Notes under the pieces: model-generated
The model's database searches: none
What the model saw: only the letters and a program-made list of their open reading frames with translations
Told to the model about the DNA's origin: nothing
Origin: JAFLTL01 sp964389525
GTDB lineage: Bacteria > Bacteroidota > Bacteroidia > Bacteroidales > Muribaculaceae
Assembly (NCBI GenBank): GCA_964389525.1
Contig: CAYMEX010000004.1
Location: 81,495-145,494 of the forward strand
Reading direction: 5' to 3'
Length of the DNA: 64,000 bases
Translations under genes and position numbers: made by a program
Shown here: piece after piece, positions 1 through 7,508 of the stretch
Numbering within the stretch: position 1 is the first letter of the stretch
Layout: each line of letters begins with the position of its first letter

Positions 1-2092
1 CCGCCCTGACATTACCTGGAGTAGACCGTGGTGTGGATGTTGCGTTGCTACCTCCAACCATCATATATGCGGTTGAATGATCTACTGCCGGAGTCGATGA
101 CCAATAGTTACCACCAGTCGGGAACGCGCCACTCTGCCCCGATGCCGGCAAATACCACTTCACATCATCAAGAGTCACATTAACTTGACTTTCATAAACA
201 TACGGTTGCCCCAAAGATCCATCTTGTTTTTCTACCACAATAGAATACGCATTCTTTTTTATGCATGTCAGTGCTGCATAATTTCCATCTTTTTCAAGTG
301 ATCCCGAAGATGAAGTAACACTAAATCCATCTGAATTGATAATTTGTTGCTCAAATCCAATTATATTTCCACCTGCATTATTATACAACTCAAAAGTATT
401 ATTATCACCATTGTTTGCATTCAACGTAGAACTTGGTGACATTACTCCATAATCAATTTCAACTGTTCCAGGAAAGCCATAACTAATGGTAACTCCCTTA
501 TAATTATTATAACCTAAAAGTCTCCATACCAATATGTATAAATTTCCAAGCACTGGCCTATTTGCACTATACACCACCTTTCTATCCCAGTTAAATCCCC
601 AAGGCAGATCCGTTTCTTCCTCAATATTCTCCATCAGGTAGTCTCCTGATACAGTCGGAGCCGACTGGCTTATCGTCGTCGACGCAACTTCCTTACCATC
701 GACCGAGAGGGTTAAGATTGCATTGCGTTCCTCCTCTCCGATATTCTCCTCAAGGAAAACATAAACTGGTATGTTCTCACCGATAGCCGACATAGTCATG
801 CTACCAGATGTCTTATACTTATCGTACTCAGCCTTCCACGTCGCATCATTACCAACTTCTGTCGGATATCCCGTCGGAGACTTAATCCAGAATCCCTGAT
901 TTTCCGGTCCATGCAGCTGATCACGGAACTTGCACCAACTCTGGTTTGAAGAAATCATCCAATTTTTCCCCTTTAGATCTTCAGCATTGACATTTATTGT
1001 ATGGCGAACAAAATGGCAGTCCAGAGCATCAGTCGGCAGAGACTCTTCTACGAAATTAACCTTATACTCCGGCTCGATATTGATATTATACACCGTGGCG
1101 CCGCCCATAGTCCATACACCACCGGCGAGCGAGGCTCTCAACTCCCTCTCCGTGCTCCCCGCAGGAGTAAACATTACCACCAGCTCGCAGTTAGTGCCGA
1201 GCGTCTGCGGCAGCATCATCAGAGTCTTCTCTATCGCTCCAAGAGCGATCCCGTTGCTGCCCTCAGTTACAGCCTCATCTAAAACGACCGTGTAATTACA
1301 CGTCTGATCCTCGCCTGCCTCATCAAGCGACCAGGCCCCAGCATTAGCGGCGTGGTGATAATATCCATGCTTCACCACATTTGTCAGCGTGATGCTGTTG
1401 ATAGTTCCCGCCTGCATCTCAGTGCCAACCCTGAACTTCACCTGCGACAGAATATGCTTGAATGCCATCGGCACTTTTTCGCCGCTTTCGCTGTTATTCA
1501 TCCTGTCAGTGCTGGCCACAACTATATCAGGCTGTTGCTCCGGCTCAGTCGGAGCTATATACGAAATGACAGCGTCACTCTCACCAGCTGGAGTCTGATA
1601 TCTGTCAAAAAATAGAAAATCGTTGTTTACCGCCGGACTCATTCCAAAAAACGCCAGCTCACCACTCGTCGGCCAGTAATAAGTCGTGCCGGTCGCCCAC
1701 GTATCCGCATTTTTTTTGGAAACATTCTCCTCGAAAAACAGCGACGGAGTCGTTGTCGATTCATTGGCGTAATAGTACGCATACACCTGAAAATTATCGA
1801 GATTATCGGCACCCTCGACGGGTGTGCCACGCGATATATGCTTCTCCTCGATAAAATAGTCAGCCGTTTCGACAGTCACGGCGAGCGTGTCGGCTGTTTC
1901 AACCGACTTCAGGGTGAGCGACTGATATGTTGAGGTCAACCCGCCACGCGACAGCCGGTCGGTCGACGTAGCTGTTACACCGAAGTTTATGCCCGGGCCG
2001 CCCGATTGCTCGTTCATGTCTGCCAATTCATCGGTTGTGCAACCGGTCATCAACGCCAGCGTCGTTACGATACAAAAGAGTTTATTGTACAT
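1..2092 (-). CDS. Large fimbrillin-like surface lipoprotein, C-terminus cut by window edge
   Basis: About 697 codons are present, read leftward from the ATG at 2092; the stop lies just outside the window. The N-terminus is a lipoprotein signal (LALMTGC, Cys18), followed by a fimbrillin-type region in which the phrase FKHILSQVKFRV is typical of Mfa-like proteins. A BACON-like stretch ends in ILTLSVDGKEVASTTISQSA. The C-terminus has WYLP at about residue 646 and YWSST at about 663, a pattern found in DUF1566/FISUMP-like tail domains of Bacteroidales surface proteins. It is the fourth gene of the leftward fimbrial operon, and its size and extra tail suggest a tip or accessory fimbrillin rather than the shaft. 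That role is inference. The family assignment is fairly sure. Confidence 0.75.
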   Translation of the reverse strand, partial: MYNKLFCIVTTLALMTGCTTDELADMNEQSGGPGINFGVTATSTDRLSRGGLTSTYQSLTLKSVETADTLAVTVETADYFIEEKHISRGTPVEGADNLDNFQVYAYYYANESTTTPSLFFEENVSKKNADTWATGTTYYWPTSGELAFFGMSPAVNNDFLFFDRYQTPAGESDAVISYIAPTEPEQQPDIVVASTDRMNNSESGEKVPMAFKHILSQVKFRVGTEMQAGTINSITLTNVVKHGYYHHAANAGAWSLDEAGEDQTCNYTVVLDEAVTEGSNGIALGAIEKTLMMLPQTLGTNCELVVMFTPAGSTERELRASLAGGVWTMGGATVYNINIEPEYKVNFVEESLPTDALDCHFVRHTINVNAEDLKGKNWMISSNQSWCKFRDQLHGPENQGFWIKSPTGYPTEVGNDATWKAEYDKYKTSGSMTMSAIGENIPVYVFLEENIGEEERNAILTLSVDGKEVASTTISQSAPTVSGDYLMENIEEETDLPWGFNWDRKVVYSANRPVLGNLYILVWRLLGYNNYKGVTISYGFPGTVEIDYGVMSPSSTLNANNGDNNTFELYNNAGGNIIGFEQQIINSDGFSVTSSSGSLEKDGNYAALTCIKKNAYSIVVEKQDGSLGQPYVYESQVNVTLDDVKWYLPASGQSGAFPTGGNYWSSTPAVDHSTAYMMVGGSNATSTPRSTPGNVRA

Positions 2093-2170
2093 AATTTTGT
2101 CTGTGGTCGGGTTTAGATAATCCTGAATAATTCTTTGAGAGAGAGTCGAGTTTTTAAGTCGAATTTTGTT

Positions 2171-2207
2171 CGACAGGGGCGGAGACATCCCATCTACGCC
2201 CCTGTCG
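2171..2207. terminator. Strong hairpin between the two fimbrillin genes
   Basis: CGACAGGGGCG at 2171-2181 pairs perfectly with CGCCCCTGTCG at 2197-2207 (11-bp stem). It lies in the 158-base gap between the fimbrillin stop at 2251 and the next start at 2092. There is no clean U-tract on either side, so it may attenuate or protect the mRNA rather than terminate fully. Confidence 0.5.
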
Positions 2208-2250
2208 CTTTGAGATATGTATTTACGCGTGTACTTTATGTTCCTTCTGC

Positions 2251-3198
2251 TTACTTCACTATGACAACATCCTCATTGTCGGCACCCCAAGCGTCTACAG
2301 ATGCTACAAACTCGATAGGCTTCAGCTCGTTCTCAGGGTCGATGTTATTAGGAGTGATTGTGGCTGTAAAGTTGTAGCTCGAACCATTTGCATAAGCAGC
2401 ATCGTTGGGAAGTGCGATTGCTACATTCTGATGATTGTATGTTGTCTCAACACCGTTCACAATAGACACAACATTAAAGCTGATTGTAAGTGCCTGTGTT
2501 CCGGGTATGATATACTGATAATCGGTCACTCCGCTTTGAGTATTGGCAATAGCTGAAGCAATATTCTCATATTCATAGACAGCTTCACCGGATTTTGTCC
2601 AAGCACCATCGGCGATAGTAAGCACACCTGTTGCAGCAGCGTTGTCTATCTGAACATCGGTAATCTTCAATGTATAGGCACCTGATTCCATGCCGTTCAC
2701 AAATGTGAACTTCACACGTGAAAGGGCGTGAGAGAAAGCGAGATCCACAGGCTCAATAGTCGTGTTGAGATCAGCGTAAGCTGCACGTGTCTGTGTTGCA
2801 AATACCAGGTCCTCGTTACCATTTGCCGTCTTGTTGTCGAAAGCAAATGTTGCGCCCTTGTCTGCAGTTGTAGCCGTGCACGGAGCCTCGTTGGATCCTA
2901 CTGCGGTGAAAGCATATGCTTTATTTGCCTCCCAATACTGCACAGGGCTGTATGTGCATACACCATTGTTGGCATTAACGACCTGTGCATCGAAAATAAG
3001 ACTGCCTGCTGCCGTACCCCAGACCTTAAACTGAGTAAGATTTGCAACAGTAAGCTCAGTTGCACGACCTGCGTTCTTGTCGATCATGGTCTTGAAGCCG
3101 ATAGCTGCGCCCTGAGGCACTTCGACGGTCTCGTCGTTGGAGCAAGCCGTAGCTGTGAGCATAAGGGCTGCTGCTCCGTAAAGAATCACTTTTTTCAT
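2251..3198 (-). CDS. Fimbrillin family lipoprotein (Mfa-like), putative major shaft subunit
   Basis: The protein has 315 residues with a lipoprotein signal ending at Cys19 (LTATAC), followed by a classic fimbrillin layout. Its phrases IGFKTMIDKNAGRATELTV, DLAFSHALSRVKFTF and the closing ADNEDVVIVK (W just before) match Mfa/FimA-type donor-strand pilins. Such proteins are exported as lipoproteins, trimmed by an Arg-specific protease and polymerised outside the cell; the Arg near residue 45 could be the trimming site. It follows the DUF5119 gene after a 219-base gap containing a REP-like palindrome, and no leftward -7 box was seen in that gap, so it probably depends on the upstream switch promoter. 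Compact size suggests the shaft subunit, which is inference. Confidence 0.85.
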   Translation of the reverse strand: MKKVILYGAAALMLTATACSNDETVEVPQGAAIGFKTMIDKNAGRATELTVANLTQFKVWGTAAGSLIFDAQVVNANNGVCTYSPVQYWEANKAYAFTAVGSNEAPCTATTADKGATFAFDNKTANGNEDLVFATQTRAAYADLNTTIEPVDLAFSHALSRVKFTFVNGMESGAYTLKITDVQIDNAAATGVLTIADGAWTKSGEAVYEYENIASAIANTQSGVTDYQYIIPGTQALTISFNVVSIVNGVETTYNHQNVAIALPNDAAYANGSSYNFTATITPNNIDPENELKPIEFVASVDAWGADNEDVVIVK

Positions 3199-3350
3199 CT
3201 TGAATTAATTTAAGAATGTATATAATGATTATTGTTATTATTCTGATTTATATAGATGTACGACTCATGCACCCATGTCCCGCCTCGTAGGGGCGTGCGA
3301 CAGTACGCCCACAATGCCCAACCTTGGCAATTCCCCCATCCGGGAGTAGG

Positions 3351-3369
3351 GACGCACGGCTCGTGCGTC
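3351..3369. repeat. REP-like palindrome, family A copy 1
   Basis: GACGCACGGCTCGTGCGTC forms a perfect 8-bp stem with a GCT loop and is directly preceded by GTAGG. Near-identical copies occur at 6179, 16549, 21509 and (degenerate) 27939, always between genes. Confidence 0.8.
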
Positions 3370-3417
3370 CACCGACAATAGTGGCGTCAGTACCCACCAA
3401 TGCCACTGCCTGCGGCA

Positions 3418-4482
3418 CTACAGCTTTATGTCGATGTCCTCCCATTCGCCCCAGCCGTCGACCGTCACGTTGAAGCCCTCGCCGCCTTCCCAGCCATCCT
3501 CGTCTGAGATCTTAAGCCCTTTCACGACGATCACACCGCCATGAGGCTGATTGGCAAACTGATCACTCACATCGAAGTCAAACTCGAAAATCTTGCCGTT
3601 GCGCAGACGCACCTCCAGGTTCAGCGCGTTCTCACCCTCGGCACGCGTGTAGACCTCGCTCGGAAAATTCGGCGCGCCAAACGACTTCACGATCGCCTCC
3701 ACACCCCACGGCTTCACCTCGCAGTCATAGAGCAGCGTCGCCTTCTCTTTCGACGTGTGGCCTGTGCTCAGCGATACACTTGCCGCCATGCCCGACAGCG
3801 CGCCGCGCGCTATGCCCACATAGTCGATACCCGACTCAAACTCATATCTGATCACATAGGTGTAGACAAGCGGCTGCATCGTCACCGACAGCTTCTGCGA
3901 ATCCTTCACCTTCTCCTGCATGTAGTCGTCGATATAGTGGCCGTAAAGCATGTCGGGAGGAGCGACCGTCGACTCCGAGCGGCTGCTCTGAGCCGAAACA
4001 AACGGATTGCCGCGGTAGGTGCCGCGCGAACGAGAGCGTGTCGTCGCCTTGGCCGACGCATAGCTGTCCATGTCGTCAAACTCGATGTACTCCGTGTCGT
4101 TGTTATACATGATAATCGAGTTTAGACCCGGACGCATACGTATCACACCGCCCGTAGCCGCGATATTGTCGACCAGACGGGGAGGCTCCTCGGCATACAT
4201 TGCCACACGCACACCCTCCGGCACACCCGGAAGAAGCGAGGCATAAGTCATCCCCATCAGCGCATCGTCCCACGTGCCGCGCCAGTCCGTGGCGCCGTTG
4301 TAGAGCGTCTCCCACTGATGATTGTAGTCAATCCTCACATCCGTGTCATATCTCAGCGCATGCTCCGGATGATCAAAACACAGTTCCTTGTGATCGCACG
4401 ACGACATCGACATCACCAGTGCCAGAGCCGCTGCAGCATATGTTATGTGTCTGTAACGTTTCATCTCTTTTATACGCCTCAT
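3418..4482 (-). CDS. DUF5119 family lipoprotein of the fimbrial operon
   Basis: I chose the ATG at 4482 because it overlaps the TGA of the upstream gene in an ATGA junction, which suggests translational coupling; a second ATG at 4464 is possible. The product is about 354 residues with a lipoprotein signal (ALVMSMSSC) and the CDHKELCFDHPEH start typical of DUF5119 proteins. These lie between DUF3575 proteins and fimbrillins in Bacteroidales fimbrial loci and are thought to anchor or assemble the fimbria at the outer membrane, by analogy with Mfa2/FimB. The C-terminal half (residues about 150-350) is beta-rich with GFNVTVDGWGEWEDIDIKL at the end, resembling fimbrillin-fold anchors. Function is inferred from family and position. 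Confidence 0.8.
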   Translation of the reverse strand: MRRIKEMKRYRHITYAAAALALVMSMSSCDHKELCFDHPEHALRYDTDVRIDYNHQWETLYNGATDWRGTWDDALMGMTYASLLPGVPEGVRVAMYAEEPPRLVDNIAATGGVIRMRPGLNSIIMYNNDTEYIEFDDMDSYASAKATTRSRSRGTYRGNPFVSAQSSRSESTVAPPDMLYGHYIDDYMQEKVKDSQKLSVTMQPLVYTYVIRYEFESGIDYVGIARGALSGMAASVSLSTGHTSKEKATLLYDCEVKPWGVEAIVKSFGAPNFPSEVYTRAEGENALNLEVRLRNGKIFEFDFDVSDQFANQPHGGVIVVKGLKISDEDGWEGGEGFNVTVDGWGEWEDIDIKL

Positions 4483-5735
4483 TTCTTTTCGTTTACATTG
4501 CCACGGCCAAGAAGCCATACAAGCGAGATCTCTGCCTTTGTCGGACCAAACCAGCGGCGGTTTCTCGTAGCGCCCCACACATAGTGGCCGTCGACAGGCG
4601 TGTACTTGTAGTACTTGCCGCCGAGATAACCCACACCGAGCGAGAAGTCGATATTCAGGTGACGCGACACCGGAAGCGAGAAACCATACTCGACACCTGC
4701 GCCCCAGTTGCAGCGCTCCCAGAGATTGCCTCCGGGCTTACCGCCCATATATCCCTTGCCGCCAAACTCAAAGTCATAGGTCACGACCTGGCCGTACACA
4801 CCTATGTGATGTCCCGTCAGAGGCTTCTCGTGAGCCTGACGCCCGAACCACCAGCGCACATTCACATCGCCGCCATACACACGCCAGTAGCGATGCTTCG
4901 ACTCCTTGCTCCACCAGCCGTACATCCAGTTGCCGCCCACACTCATATTCCTGCCCACATAAAAGTCGACACCGATATTCGGCACAAGAGCCGCGTCGTA
5001 GAGCATATTGGTCCTGATATCCATGTAGAACGGGTTGCCTTCATCCGCCGTCACGACGGTCTCCGTCACCTCCTCGGTCACAGTTTCAGTCACAGGCTCC
5101 GGCGCCGTCACTGTCTCCTCAGGCTCGACAGGCTCAGGCTGCTCCTTCTCCCACACCGTCACGATCACAGCGCTCGCATTGCGTATCTGGCTGAAAAAAT
5201 GCCGCGCCATATAGTGCCACGAGCGTCCGCCCCGCAGATCCATCAGATGCTTCTTGCGGCTGTCGACAAGCGCGCCACGGTCATCATACGTAAACTCAGG
5301 CACATTCTTTATCACATCCACAGCCTCAGCCTTGTAAGGCATCTCCGACTGCTCCACAAGATCGGCGAGAAGATCCCATGCGATAAAACCGGCGCAGCGG
5401 TCCACAACACTGTCGGGTATCGCGATGCGCGAGCGCACATACTGCTCAAGAGTCTCAAGACGCTGCTCCGAGAGAGACTGATTGCGGGCTATTGATCCCT
5501 CTGGCGAAGCCGAACCACCGAAACGCACCTCTATCAACTCATAGTTGCTGTCGGCCTTGACCTCCTCCAGAAAAGAGATCAGCTCATGCAGATGTTCGCC
5601 ATTATTCGCATATGTCATATCCAGCGTCGCGTTTCCGACTCTGAAACCGACACTTGTCTCACAGCGTCGTTCCTGCCCGTAGAGCTGGACGCCGAGAAGC
5701 GACAAGAAAATCAATAGTAACCTTATACTTTTCAT
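4479..5735 (-). CDS. DUF3575 outer-membrane protein with N-terminal OmpA-like region
   Basis: This is the first gene of the leftward fimbrial operon. I chose the ATG at 5735 (MKSIRLLLIFLSLLGVQLYG), which gives a clean signal peptide; 418 residues. Residues 20-200 resemble the OmpA-like region of these proteins (ASPEGSIARNQSLSEQR). A Pro/Glu/Val/Thr-rich linker follows, and from about residue 240 (FYMDIRTNMLYDAALVPNIG) the DUF3575 beta-barrel runs to the end. Family members sit in the outer membrane and head fimbrial gene sets. The start codon is only 32 bases left of the inner inverted repeat of the proposed promoter switch, and no leftward promoter is visible in the assembled orientation. 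It ends in an ATGA overlap with the DUF5119 gene. Confidence 0.85.
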   Translation of the reverse strand: MKSIRLLLIFLSLLGVQLYGQERRCETSVGFRVGNATLDMTYANNGEHLHELISFLEEVKADSNYELIEVRFGGSASPEGSIARNQSLSEQRLETLEQYVRSRIAIPDSVVDRCAGFIAWDLLADLVEQSEMPYKAEAVDVIKNVPEFTYDDRGALVDSRKKHLMDLRGGRSWHYMARHFFSQIRNASAVIVTVWEKEQPEPVEPEETVTAPEPVTETVTEEVTETVVTADEGNPFYMDIRTNMLYDAALVPNIGVDFYVGRNMSVGGNWMYGWWSKESKHRYWRVYGGDVNVRWWFGRQAHEKPLTGHHIGVYGQVVTYDFEFGGKGYMGGKPGGNLWERCNWGAGVEYGFSLPVSRHLNIDFSLGVGYLGGKYYKYTPVDGHYVWGATRNRRWFGPTKAEISLVWLLGRGNVNEKK

Positions 5736-5830
5736 GTGATATAATGATATAGCCATGTCTTGGTCGCTCTCTTTCTAAGAGAGGGATCACATCTCATATA
5801 TCACTGACTAAAAAGTAATTACATTAAACT

Positions 5831-5848
5831 GACATCCTGTCGGATGTC
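5831..5848. other. Small perfect hairpin inside the invertible segment
   Basis: GACATCC and GGATGTC form a 7-bp stem around a TGTC loop. It sits in the middle of the segment between the inverted repeats. It could be part of the leader RNA or a protein site, but nothing shows which. Confidence 0.45.
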
Positions 5849-5917
5849 CCATGCTATACCTAATGTTAATTAGTAATGTTAAATTATTATTTTCCTGAAA
5901 AAAATACTTATCACTTA

Positions 5918-5948
5918 TTGTGACAATAAAAAAATGTTTCTATTTTTG
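5918..5948 (+). promoter_or_regulatory. Bacteroidales-type promoter within the invertible segment, pointing right
   Basis: The -7 box TATTTTTG is at 5941-5948 and a TTG for the -33 element at 5918-5920, 20 bases apart. Transcription would begin at about 5954, just before the right inverted repeat. As assembled it points away from the fimbrial operon; there is no matching leftward box in the segment. Confidence 0.7.
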
Positions 5949-6010
5949 CAGGCATCACGATCCCTCTCTTAGAAAGAGAGGGATCACTTTTTATGCTTAT
6001 ACTCAGCTCC

Positions 6011-6064
<54 letters not shown>

Positions 6065-6074
6065 NNNNNNNNNN
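6065..6074. other. Assembly gap of ten N
   Basis: The gap length is a placeholder, so real sequence may be missing or duplicated here. Confidence 0.95.
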
Positions 6075-6080
6075 AAAATT

Positions 6081-6152
6081 TTTCTTTTTTTGCCGGCATC
6101 CCTATCCCCCTCTTAGCAAGAGAGGGATCAATTTTTATGCTTATACTCATCT
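6081..6152. repeat. Imperfect second copy of the right switch repeat
   Basis: This stretch repeats 5940-6009 with scattered substitutions: the GCCGGCATC lead-in, the palindrome with CTCTTAGCAAGAG, and TTTTTATGCTTATACTCA. It may be a true third recombination site, but as it abuts the gap and a homopolymer it may equally be the same locus assembled twice from mixed orientations. Confidence 0.6.
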
Positions 6153-6178
6153 ACTTACCCCCCCCCCCCGAGAGTAGG

Positions 6179-6197
6179 GACGCACGGCTCGTGCGTC
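6179..6197. repeat. REP-like palindrome, family A copy 2
   Basis: The sequence is identical to the copy at 3351 and again follows GTAGG. It is preceded by a run of twelve C (6158-6169). Confidence 0.8.
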
Positions 6198-6220
6198 AAC
6201 CTCATTCACTGCACTATATA

Positions 6221-6320
6221 ATGCCTGAAAGGCATTTCAAAAAAAATGGCCGGGTACACCGTCAGGTGTGCCCGGTAAAAACGTAGGTAAAGCGTGTCTG
6301 AAAGACACCTCGTTACACAT
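6221..6320. repeat. Triple-hairpin element, family B copy 1
   Basis: Three consecutive palindromes: ATGCCT-GAA-AGGCAT (6221-6235), a CCGGGTACACC / GGTGTGCCCGG hairpin (6250-6275) and GTGTCT-GAA-AGACAC (6294-6308). Five further copies are at 16783, 16938, 17152, 17307 and 38860. Confidence 0.85.
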
Positions 6321-6384
6321 ATCGCCCGAACGCGATTGTTTCGCAACTCCGCAACTCTACATTTCCACACACCTACGCCCCCGC

Positions 6385-7314
6385 TCACTTCACAAGCTCA
6401 CGTATCACGATATCATTCGCACGATCCACAAGACGGGTGTCGAGCGACGACAGATATATCTGTGTCGTCAGTTCCGACTCATGTCCGAGACAATCGCTGA
6501 TCACCGACACAGGCACATTTTGGTCGCGCGCGATGCTCGCCCACGAGTGGCGGCTCACATACATCGTCAGCTGGCCGCCCAGACCAGCAAGCACCGACAC
6601 CTCCTTCAGCCTGTTGTTGACAAGACGCAAAGCATTGCGGTATTGACGCCGCTCGTCGCCCGCATGCCTGATGATCGGCAGCAGATACTCGATAGTGTTA
6701 TGCGGAAGCCGGTCGACAACAGTCTGCATGCAACGTTTCCACTTCACCTCCACACGCTGACCCGTCTTCCGGCGACGATAGGTCAGCACACCGTCGTGCA
6801 GATCACTCTTTTTCAGATAGCTCATATCCACAAAACTCATGCCGCGAGTCATAAACGAAAAAAGAAACATCTGTCGGGCAAACTCCTGCGACGGCTTCAG
6901 CGGCACATTCAGATCTCTTATCCGCCTCACCGCGGCAAGCGGTATGGCCCGCTTCCTGGTCTTGCTTACCCCTGTGTAGACATGTCTGAACGGATGGCAC
7001 TGCTGTGTCAGCCCGCGCTCAACCGCACGGTTGTACACTGCGCGGAGCACACGATTGTAAAACGACACAGTGTTCAACGTCGCTCCACGACGTTTCAGCC
7101 ACGCCTCATACTCCATGACCATATCTGAGTCGACACATCCAAGTTCTACATCAAGTCCGCCCCTGAAGCACATGAAACTGTTAAGAGCCGACCTGTAGAT
7201 CTCGGCCGTACGCTCATGGTGAAGCCTGACGAGTTGCCCGATCACATCCCGCATAAACCCCGAAAAAGTCATACAGGCATCTCCACCGACGCCCGCATTT
7301 GTTTTAGATTTCAT
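6385..7314 (-). CDS. Tyrosine recombinase (site-specific integrase/invertase family)
   Basis: I use the ATG at 7314 (MKSKTNAGVGG), giving 309 residues. An N-terminal SAM-like core-binding domain (about 15-105) is followed by a catalytic domain with the expected residues: Arg157 (MTRGMSF), Lys183 in RRKTGQ, Arg255-His256 (SRHSWAS), His278 (LGHES) and the Tyr287 nucleophile (QIYLSS). The family cuts and rejoins DNA at paired sites, and in Bacteroidales many members invert promoters of surface genes. With no phage or transposon genes nearby and a pair of inverted repeats about 400 bases from its stop, I infer that it flips the fimbrial promoter at 5768-5985. A role as integrase of a lost element is the alternative. 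Confidence 0.85.
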   Translation of the reverse strand: MKSKTNAGVGGDACMTFSGFMRDVIGQLVRLHHERTAEIYRSALNSFMCFRGGLDVELGCVDSDMVMEYEAWLKRRGATLNTVSFYNRVLRAVYNRAVERGLTQQCHPFRHVYTGVSKTRKRAIPLAAVRRIRDLNVPLKPSQEFARQMFLFSFMTRGMSFVDMSYLKKSDLHDGVLTYRRRKTGQRVEVKWKRCMQTVVDRLPHNTIEYLLPIIRHAGDERRQYRNALRLVNNRLKEVSVLAGLGGQLTMYVSRHSWASIARDQNVPVSVISDCLGHESELTTQIYLSSLDTRLVDRANDIVIRELVK

Positions 7315-7440
7315 AGTAACAATATTTTTATGGTTGAATACATATGTCATAATATCGCCCCAAAAGACATTCCGACCTTGGCACATATACCTATAATTGA
7401 TTTATATGCCGCTCGCCGGCCGGTATACCCCTGCCCCTTG

Positions 7441-7478
7441 AAAACAAGAAGCCGCCGACGCTTCAACACGCCGGCGGC
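7441..7478 (-). terminator. Rho-independent terminator of the GH38 gene
   Basis: Read leftward, GCCGCCG and CGGCGGC form a GC-rich stem (7451-7478) followed by a U-rich run (TTCTTGTTTT). Confidence 0.75.
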
Positions 7479-7508
7479 TATTGTCTGTTAATTGTTTTTC
7501 AGATCTGC

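Larger units (their letters stand above)
5768..5985. promoter_or_regulatory. Candidate invertible promoter segment (fimbrial on/off switch)
   Basis: A 22-base sequence at 5768-5789 recurs as its exact reverse complement at 5959-5980, enclosing about 170 bases. Each arm is also nearly palindromic (arms CTCTCTT and AAGAGAG), with a three-base centre reading TCT on the left and AGA on the right, so the two sites are in opposite orientation. This is how sites for tyrosine recombinase inversion look. The enclosed segment holds a good promoter near its right edge pointing right, away from the fimbrial genes. Inverting it would place that promoter directly before the DUF3575 gene. A tyrosine recombinase gene lies about 400 bases to the right. 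Confidence 0.75.

Noticed and set aside
6385..7314. Recombinase as a prophage or ICE integrase
   Set aside because: No phage or conjugation genes adjoin it, while matched inverted repeats and a promoter lie next to it.
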